Shown here: positions 56,945-64,000 of the stretch, in pieces
Numbering within the stretch: position 1 is the first letter of the stretch
How the letters are laid out: every line of letters starts with the position of its first letter
Source of the DNA: Isoetes taiwanensis
Lineage: Eukaryota > Streptophyta > Lycopodiopsida > Isoetales > Isoetaceae
Length of the DNA stretch: 64,000 bases
Assembly: GCA_021234155.1 (NCBI GenBank)
Contig: JAJEKV010000758.1
Location: 30,951 to 94,950 of the forward strand
Direction: 5' to 3'
Notes under the pieces: generated by a model
Told to the model about the DNA's origin: nothing
The model's input: the letters and a program-made list of their open reading frames with translations, nothing else
The model's database searches: none
Made by a program: the position numbers and the translations under genes

Positions 56945-58060
56945 GTAATCAGGATGACAACAACGAGGAAATGACGCCAGAAGCAATCAATGCAAGGCTC
57001 GTCCAGATGAGGAATCAGATGCACCAGCTGATCCATTGGGCCACCCCATTGATGAATGCCCAAGAATATGCACTCCGCACCACCTCCACCTCCACCACTA
57101 CCTCAACAAGGCATTGAGGAAGGTCCACAGCAGGAGGGGCAAGACAACCAAGCAAATGTCGGGGGCGGGGAAGAGGAAAGGAGCAGAAGGTCCCCAACTC
57201 CACCTAGCTCGGTTCATCGAGCCCCGGACTCCCAAGACAGCTTGCTCGGAAAGTGAGTCGACGCCTCCCGCAGTAAGAGCTGTGGCAAGAAAGGCGGATG
57301 ACTATCGAAAAGAAGGTTGGGTGCTATGAGCAATGTGTGGAAGACTAGGAAGTTGGGTGGAGTTCTGGAAAGGATAGGTGGGCATGGAAGCGCGAAGCAT
57401 GGCTTGGACTAAATGGAGGAATTTGGCAACTCTTATAGCATGAAGGACAAAGGACATAGGGAAAGTTGCTTTCTGACAAACTTGATAGGAGCAGCCTAGA
57501 ATCGGGTGGAAAGGCTATGCCAAGTCTAACAAGCTCAAAAGCTTGATTCAGGTATTCAAGACCTTGACAAAGGCTTTCCGCGAAGCACTATGTGCCAAGA
57601 TCGCACACTAGTAGGCGTGATCCACAGAGTTCTATAGGTTGAACCAGTGGTACACCGTCAAGAAGCAAAAGTATCTGAAGGAATTTATGAGCTTTCGAGG
57701 CTCCATGTTCCTGAGTATCGAAAAGGCAAGCGGTTGATACCTACATTGAAGGGTTGAGCGGCAATATCAAGAGGCTTGTTAGAGCAATCACCCAAGGTCA
57801 GATTATGAGGTCAAGACAAAGCCATAAGTTTGGAGGAAGCACCATCAAACTCCGCCAGAACAATCGACATTCAAAGGTAAAGCCGGGGCCAGTACCAAGG
57901 GGCAATACGATGCTTGAGCAGCCCGGCTATATGCCGCCGAGGAGCCCGGCCCGGCGGGGAAGAGCGAGGGGTAAAGACCTTTGGGGCCCCAGTTTGCATC
58001 AATGCATGAGGGCAGTGTGCTAAAGCCGCATCCGAAACGGGATCTAAAGAGAAGAAGGAG
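56945..58060 (+). pseudogene. gag-like region of Ty3/gypsy element
   Basis: MTPEAINARLVQMRNQMHQL (from about 56971) resembles the start of plant gypsy gag. A proline-rich stretch follows (57067-57110). KYLKEFMSFRGSMFLSIEK (about 57670-57725) fits the retrotransposon gag core (F-..R.G.M.V.-Y...F). GLSGNIKRLVRAITQGQ (57750-57800) fits the family's L-.GL...I...V block. A degenerate C..C....G.C segment near 57990-58020 may be the zinc knuckle. Frames are repeatedly broken. Gag proteins form the cytoplasmic virus-like particle. Confidence 0.55.
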
Positions 58061-58799
58061 TGCGCATCGAGAAGAAGCTTTGTTTCAAAAGCTTCGGCGG
58101 TAAGTAACAGGAACACATACGATGCCCATTCGTTATGCTTGGCCGTCTTGGCGAGCTTATGGATTGGGATTCACCCCACGTAGCGGATGAAGGCTAATTA
58201 ACCGGCAAAGATGAGGCCAGGACTTCATAGATGGTGAGTGCCACATATGTAAAACATTGAGTCTTTCATGACATTGAAAACGGTCGCGGCCGTGGTGAGG
58301 GGATCATAGATAAAGTCCATATCTAGTATTGATAGATGAGGGTAGCCTCATGACTTTGCCTCTCCTAGACCGGGTCGCCTTTAATGAAGAATAAGGTATT
58401 GAAGTTCAAGCCAAGGGCCGGGCCGCTATGGCAAGCGCCATTTAGACACACTAGGGGGGAGGAGGATCACATTGACATAGACCCAGGTGGAAGTGTGGTC
58501 GATGGGGGCGTAAGTCATGGAAATTGGAAGGTATGACACGATAGTGGGAATGGAATTCCTAAAGCCGCAAAAGCCATGATCGGCTGCGGCGGGTAATGAA
58601 GTCTCCATGACAGCACGGACGACACCAAATTCATAGTGAAAAGGTAAGAAGGCTTGACTTCTCCTATGCAGTGTATTTCTTTGAAGCTGACTAAGGAAAA
58701 GTATAGAAAGAAATAAGGTGGATTACATTTTGAGATTAGAAGGCAATTGAGCCCAATAAGCAGGATGGAAGTGATCAAAAGGGAAAACGAGTTTAGAAT

Positions 58800-61684
58800 T
58801 AAGTTAGCAAGGCTTATTTCTCGAGTTTAAGGATGTATTCAGGATGAAATCCCAAGCAATTACCACCTTATAGGGTGTAATGTGAGATCACATTAGTTCC
58901 GGATGCTAAGCCTACCGACAAGGCACCTTACGGGGATGAGCACCGGGGTTGATTGAGCTCAAGAAGCGGCCGAGGGAATTGCTTGAGCTTGGGTTCATTA
59001 AAACAAAGCGTGTCTCCTTTTTGGAGCACCTATACTCTTCGTGAAGAAGAAAGATGGGAGCTTAAGAATGTGCATAGACTTCGCCCGACTCAACAAGCGG
59101 GGCGATTAAGAATAAGTATGCATTGCCAAGGGCGGGCGACTTAATGGACCAGCTCCGGGAGCGAGGGGTATTCTCTAAAATTGATTTGAGATCGGTACCA
59201 TCGGATAAGAATAATAAAGGGAAGAAGATATCCATAAGGCCGCCTTTTAGAGCAGTATGGTCACTGAGTTCTGATATGCCTTTGGATTGTCGAGCGCTCC
59301 GGCAACCTTTATCTCGCCTCATGAGCGACATCTTGAGGGGATTTTCTTGGATGAGTTTGTTATTGTATTCTTGACGACATTCTAGTTTCTGACAAGTCCA
59401 TCGGAAGAGCATTCGCCAGCATTTGAGGAAAGTATTGGAAAAGTTGAGACGTCGCCGGTTGTATGGGAAGCTTTCCAAGTCCGCTTTGCAACGTGGTAGA
59501 GTGGAATACTTGGGGGCATGTAGTAGCAGCAGAGAGGATTTCTCTGAGATCCATCTAAGATTGAGGCAATAGTTGATTGGCCAGCTCAAGGAATGTGGCG
59601 GAGGTAAGAAGCTTTCAGTTGGCGGGATATTATAGGAAGTTCGTGAAGGACTTTGCTAAGTGGGCATCCTTTGTTGAACCTCACCAAGGCCAACAAGATT
59701 AAGGATTGGACTAGCCATTGGTTAGACAAAGTCCAAGCTTCCTTTGAGAAGCTCAGGGAGGCCTTAACTACTTGGCCTTGATGCTTGTTCTCCCGGATCA
59801 GGAAGTAAAGATAAGTTGGCTTAACGGATGCAAGCAAGATAAATGTGAGGCGATCTTGATGCAAGAAGGAAGAGTAGTAAACTACGACTCCAAGAAGATG
59901 AGCGACCGGAGAGCAGCGCTACCCAACCATGATGGGAGTTGTTAGCCATTGTCCAGGGCCTAAGAATTTGGAGGCATTATTTCTTTGGGAAGGAAGTTTA
60001 GGTTGAATCTTACGTCACGAGCCTCGATTATCTTTTTTCACCAACCACTCCCTCAACCTAAAGGCAAAGGAGGTGGATGGAATTCCTTGAGGAGTATGAT
60101 TTTGAGATAGTATATAAGCAGGCAAGCTTAATGTAGTGGCGGGCGCTCTCTCTAGGAGGAGGCCATTTGAGACAAGAGCGCATTGTAATCGATCTCAAAT
60201 CTTCAGTGAGTTTGGTAAGAAGATTGAGGAGACCCACGGCCATAGGATGGGGATTTCAGGGAAGTATGGGGAAAGCCTTTGTTGAGAGGCTAGAACAGAT
60301 AAGGAAGCGGGGAGGCCTTCAAGCATTATAAGAAGGAGGCAACCTATTGTATCATGAGCATAAGTTGTGTGTGCAGAATCATCGGGGGTAAGGAAGCTAA
60401 TTCTTCATGACACACACAACGCCCCAATAGCGGGGCATCGCGGGGTTTATGAAGACCTACTTCAAGATCCAGTAGTTACTTGGCCGGGGATGAAGAAAAC
60501 AGTGCCTTGGTATATTGGAGAATGCGGTTGTGTCGGCGTGACAGCGGAACAATTCAGATTGCTTTAGAGCCATTGGCGGTGCCAAATGCTAAGTGGGAGG
60601 TCATAAGTATGGATTTTATCACTTGGGACTCCTAGAACTCTTGAGCAAGGGCGCATTGATGGTTATGCGTGGACAAGTTATCTAAGATGGCACATTTTGT
60701 GCCTTGCGAGGTTCACGGACGCGATTAATCTTTGCCAAGCTATTTGTAAAGGAGATTTTTAGACTCCATGGCATGGGGAGATAATTTGGATATAGGGATT
60801 CCAAATTGCCAAAGTGCCTTTTGGCAAGACCTCTTTAACACGATTGACGAAGCTCTCCATGAGCGCGGCATATCATCCCCTAAGCGGATGGTCGAGGCCG
60901 GAGGGGCGAATCGCATCATCGAGGATATGCTTGAGCTTTGTGTGGAACAAGCGGTCAAGTGGGATGAGTACATCACTTGGTGGGTTCGCCTACAATAGTG
61001 CCAAAAGCGGGAGTCATCTCCGGATAATCTCCTTTCATGGTGGTGCAGTGCCGGTCTTAACCAGGATACTTGGCACAATCGTGTCAAAAGGTGGAAGTAT
61101 CCGGCCGGATGCTAGGAGATATACGACAGAACCGGTGGAAGAAGTAGGGTTACCTCTAGCGACAAGAAGTCGGCAAAGAGTGTGGCCGACAAGCCGCCAA
61201 GGCAAATAAGAGAAGTTTGAGTTTGAGCGATAAGCGTGTGGTTGAAGATCAAGGTTAAGCAAGCTAAGCCGGATTGGGAGTTGTAAAGCTTGCCCCTAGG
61301 TGGGCTGGTCCGTTCAAGATTTTAGAGAGAGTGGGCTCCCAAGCCTACAAGTTGGACCTTAAGGCCCATCTTAAGGTTCCTGAGTTTTCCACGTAAGTTT
61401 ATTAAAAGGCACAATCCTAACCCGAGGAGGTTTTGGATACTCCAAGCGTTGTTGGAAATGGCGGAAGAGCAAGTGGAAATTGTGCGAGTTACTTCTTGAT
61501 AAGTCATTCAAGAAGACTAGGAGGTCTCGGTTTCTCAATATTTGGTCAAGTGGAAGCACTTGCGAGTGGAAAACATAACTTGGGTATTGGTAAAGATTTG
61601 AAGCAATACCCAGATTTTATGAAGGAATTTGATGGGGTCGTCTCAGGCTTGGTGGAGCCCGACTCATCGGGGAGGTTAGCTTAG
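58800..61684 (+). pseudogene. Ty3/gypsy pol: reverse transcriptase, RNase H, integrase, chromodomain-like end; multiply frameshifted
   Basis: [22 protein letters not shown] (59024-59083), [20 protein letters not shown] (59126-59185) and the catalytic LDDIL (59370-59384). The RT/RNase H connection has VLEKLRRRRLYGKLSKSALQ (59428-59487). RNase H: NLTKANKIKDW, then ILMQEGRVVNYDSKK (59850-59895). Integrase: HDTHNAPIAGHRGVYEDLL (60406-60462) with the two zinc-binding histidines, GMKKTVPWY, AYHPLSGWSR (about 60868), which aligns with the AYHPQTDGQTER motif, and EDMLELCVEQ. The end shows YKLDLKAHLKVPEF (61339-61380) and SQYLVKWKHLRVENITWV (61533-61586), a chromodomain-like YLVKWKG-P--ENTWE segment, then DLKQYPDFMKEF. 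No firm protease found. Many indels separate the blocks. Confidence 0.85.
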
Positions 61685-62499
61685 TATGCTTCTTAGTAGC
61701 CTCTAGTTACGCAGATGTATTCTAGTTAGTGGAGTGCATATGCGGGAATCTTTGGAACATGTGGGCTGATGATGAGATAAGCCGTTAAAGGCGTTCTCTA
61801 AGCAACATGCACCAAGAGGTGCTTGTGACCAATAGGGTCATGCGAGAGAGAAGGAAAGGCATGGTGCTTGCATGATGATGGGACATCGATCGGGATGCTC
61901 CTATGCCCGCGATGTGGGGACGCACACCGGCCATAGGGGTCATGGTGAAAGGTCAAAGTGATCATGTCGCGATGATGGGATCGTGGGGAGGCGTTCCCTA
62001 GCTTAAAACCCTTGGGGCATGATGCACTAGGGGTATTTTCGGCAGGGTAACCGAGTACAAGGTAGCACTTGATCATGGGCGATGATGGGATCATCTTAAA
62101 TGGTCCTTAAGCTCAAATCTGAAAAGGGCCATGATCGAGTGCAAGGTATTGGTAAGGGGGTGGTCCCCTAAAACCACAATTTATTAATTAGTCTAGCGTA
62201 ATGTGCTCCGTAATGGGGCAGTGAGAAGGAGCATCGAGGTGGAGCGCATTACGAGAGAAGATGGAGGGAACCATAATTTAGATTATGAACCCTAATAACT
62301 CTTATAATAATGTTTGAATTATTGTAAGAAGTAACCTTATTAGGGCTATATAATTTTGTATAAGTACAAATATAGCCTAAATTTTGACACTTAACTCTTT
62401 AATAGGAAGTTGATCGTTTAAATTAAGTGTATGCCTTGTGTTGTTTTTGCGGGATCGAGTAGGCTCGTCACCAGCACAATGTCGAGGACGGCATTGTCC

Positions 62500-62511
62500 T
62501 AAGGGGGAGAA
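62500..62511 (+). promoter_or_regulatory. polypurine tract of Ty3/gypsy element
   Basis: AAGGGGGAGAA immediately before the 3' LTR start TGTGGCGTTCG. It follows a GTCGAGGACGGCATTGTCC stretch, the common end of plant gypsy internal regions. Confidence 0.85.
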
Positions 62512-64000
62512 TGTGGCGTTCGAGGAATATCTGCTATAAATTATGATATTCGGGACCCCTCACCATACAAGTCTACCTAGGTAGCCTTGTATGCCTTAGA
62601 AAGTGGCAAGGGGTGCACATCTAAGTTAATACTTAACTTAGATAACCTTAGGATAAGGCCCATTTCCACATGGCCTTATCCTATTAAAAACCCCGCCACT
62701 GCGGCCTCACCCTAGTGGAGCCACATGGCATCTATCTTGGGACCCACACCTATATTAGCTCTAACCTAACCCTAGACCCTTTCCCTGACCCTTTTGAACT
62801 CTCATCTAAGTGCGAAACCCTGTTTCCCGAGCACCGTTAAGTCATAGCCTAGCACGGGGCGGCCACAGAAGGTGTGTATGATCGTTGAGGAGCAAGTCTT
62901 GAACCTCGCCGGGGAGCATGGAGCGCCGAGGATGGGAGGGAAGCGAGGAGGAGGTAGGTTGAGTAGGGTTCATGTTAGTTCATCCGGAAGTTAGCATTCG
63001 GGTGGGTTAGTATTTTGTGTCTAGAGTAGAGCCACCTAGATCCTTGGTTGAACATCTTGAACCCTAATCAAGGAACCCTAACTAATAGTTAGATATGTAT
63101 GATTTAGGGTTAAGATGTTCATATGATATTGTTCATGATGATTATGTGATGATGGTTGATCATCTTTGATTTCCTCTTGTGTTGGGAAGGGGGGGGGTAG
63201 AGGCCTAGGGCCATATATGTAGTATCTCTAAGTGTAGATCCCTTAGTTCTATTAGTTGCGGCCCTGTGCATGGGGAACCCACCTGGACTAAGGGAGGGCT
63301 TTCGACCACGACTACACAACGGGGCTAGAGGCAAGATAAGGGGAGGATCCCCACGCAGGCGGGGGCACGGGGGACCCCATAGTGGGCTAGGGCTTATGGT
63401 GGGTCACTGGGTGTGGGCCTGGGCATGGGTCCCACACCTCCCCTGGGGGTGTTGGTGCCCCGCCTCTCAAGAGTTGCAAGTGTCAGCCTTGGCTCTTGTT
63501 TTGGGGGTTCAATCGGTTACTTAATCGCGTGTGTCGCCCGCGATTCTCAGCACCGATGGAGCCTCTAGAGCCAGGAAGGGGAGATGCAACCCCTTCCTAC
63601 CTCGACCGGACGGGGAAGTGCAGCACTGAGTAGTCCCGATGGGTGATACCATGGGATTATGTATCCAGGAAGGTTGTGAGTCATGCCGTGAGCCCTCGAC
63701 TAGTCCATCGCAAAGTATGCTTAATTGGGAGGGGCGGATGGAGGGTCAACCCTAGCCATTGTCTTATGCCAGCCCGCCATTGTTATGATTCGGTCAAGCT
63801 CTATCTTGAGGCCCTAGCCCAGTCAGTTGACTCCCTTATGTGTCCGAGCCCGCAGGGAACTCTCATGTTTTTACTGTTTGTGATTATCATCCTTGCACTT
63901 ATGGATATGTGATGGACTACCCTTCGGGTAGTATTTGTATTGTTGATGCTGGTTCTGACATGTTTATCGCTTCCGCTTTGTTATGGGGCCCATGGGAAGG
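62512..64000 (+). repeat. 3' LTR of Ty3/gypsy element, truncated by window edge
   Basis: Starts TGTGGCGTTCGAGG; aligns with 51105-52576. About 145 bp of the LTR end is expected beyond position 64000. Confidence 0.9.

Larger units (their letters stand above)
51105..64000 (+). mobile_element. Ty3/gypsy LTR retrotransposon of chromovirus type, right end cut by window
   Basis: 5' LTR 51105-52721, primer binding site at 52723, internal region about 9.8 kb with gag and pol traces in the order RT, RNase H, integrase, chromodomain-like, polypurine tract 62500-62511, and 3' LTR from 62512 to beyond the window. Domain order with integrase after RNase H is that of Ty3/gypsy; a chromodomain-like end points to chromoviruses. 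Coding frames change every few dozen codons. At least 12.9 kb long. The target duplication cannot be tested because the right end is missing. Confidence 0.9.

Overview
This window reads as nuclear DNA of a land plant. Evidence: AT-rich, gene-poor sequence with GT-AG introns, a plant-type L1 LINE, Ty3/gypsy and short LTR elements primed by initiator tRNA-Met, a Mutator-like (MULE) element, and small fossil pieces of plant mitochondrial 18S rRNA and plastid psaA. I cannot name the species. Several relic families (a ParB-like DGQHS protein, a D-x-MDQ transposase-like protein) are ones I associate from memory with non-seed plants and algae, but that is weak evidence. No clearly intact conventional gene is present; almost every coding trace is a transposon relic or a pseudogene.

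Layout. 1-5.2 kb: intergenic sequence with a Helitron-like 3' hairpin end and a 171-180 bp tandem repeat. 5.25-9.44 kb: a 2.0 kb LTR element without coding capacity (5 bp target duplication AACAC); half of its 3' LTR plus flank was later copied in tandem (1,234 bp unit). 10.1-10.7 kb: NIF/FCP1-type phosphatase pseudogene on the minus strand. 10.8-14.0 kb: decayed multi-exon minus-strand gene with a ParB-like DGQHS motif and a possible methyltransferase part. 14.97-21.87 kb: near-full-length L1-type LINE with 11 bp target duplications. 22.3-25.7 kb: En/Spm-type transposase C-terminal fragment, an open minus-strand frame of 162 codons, and a relic of the D-x-MDQ family. 25.7-26.6 kb: repeats rich in heat-shock-element-like TTCTAGAA motifs, then a second Helitron-like hairpin.

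27-33 kb: unassigned frames, retroelement scraps, the organellar pieces (30.17-30.65 kb), a compact four-exon minus-strand gene encoding two RNase H1-type hybrid-binding (viroplasmin-like) domains with one in-frame stop (31.1-31.8 kb), and an AT-rich fold-back element. 33.98-40.95 kb: a complete but inactive MULE with about 245 bp inverted repeats and a perfect 10 bp target duplication. It carries a FAR1/MULE-type transposase relic with a SWIM finger and a striking palindromic minisatellite whose core motif also occurs in the terminal repeats. 41-51 kb: sparse sequence with an arabinose-5-phosphate isomerase (KdsD) pseudogene and a 582 bp MITE. 51.1 kb to the right edge: a large Ty3/gypsy element of chromovirus type with 1.6 kb LTRs, whose 3' LTR runs off the window.

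The parts do not form a pathway; they record nested insertion, duplication and decay. The best candidates for something undescribed are the MULE with its TIR-motif-derived palindromic array, the ParB-like gene, the recurring CGCG palindromes, and the HSE-like repeat cluster beside the D-x-MDQ transposase relic.
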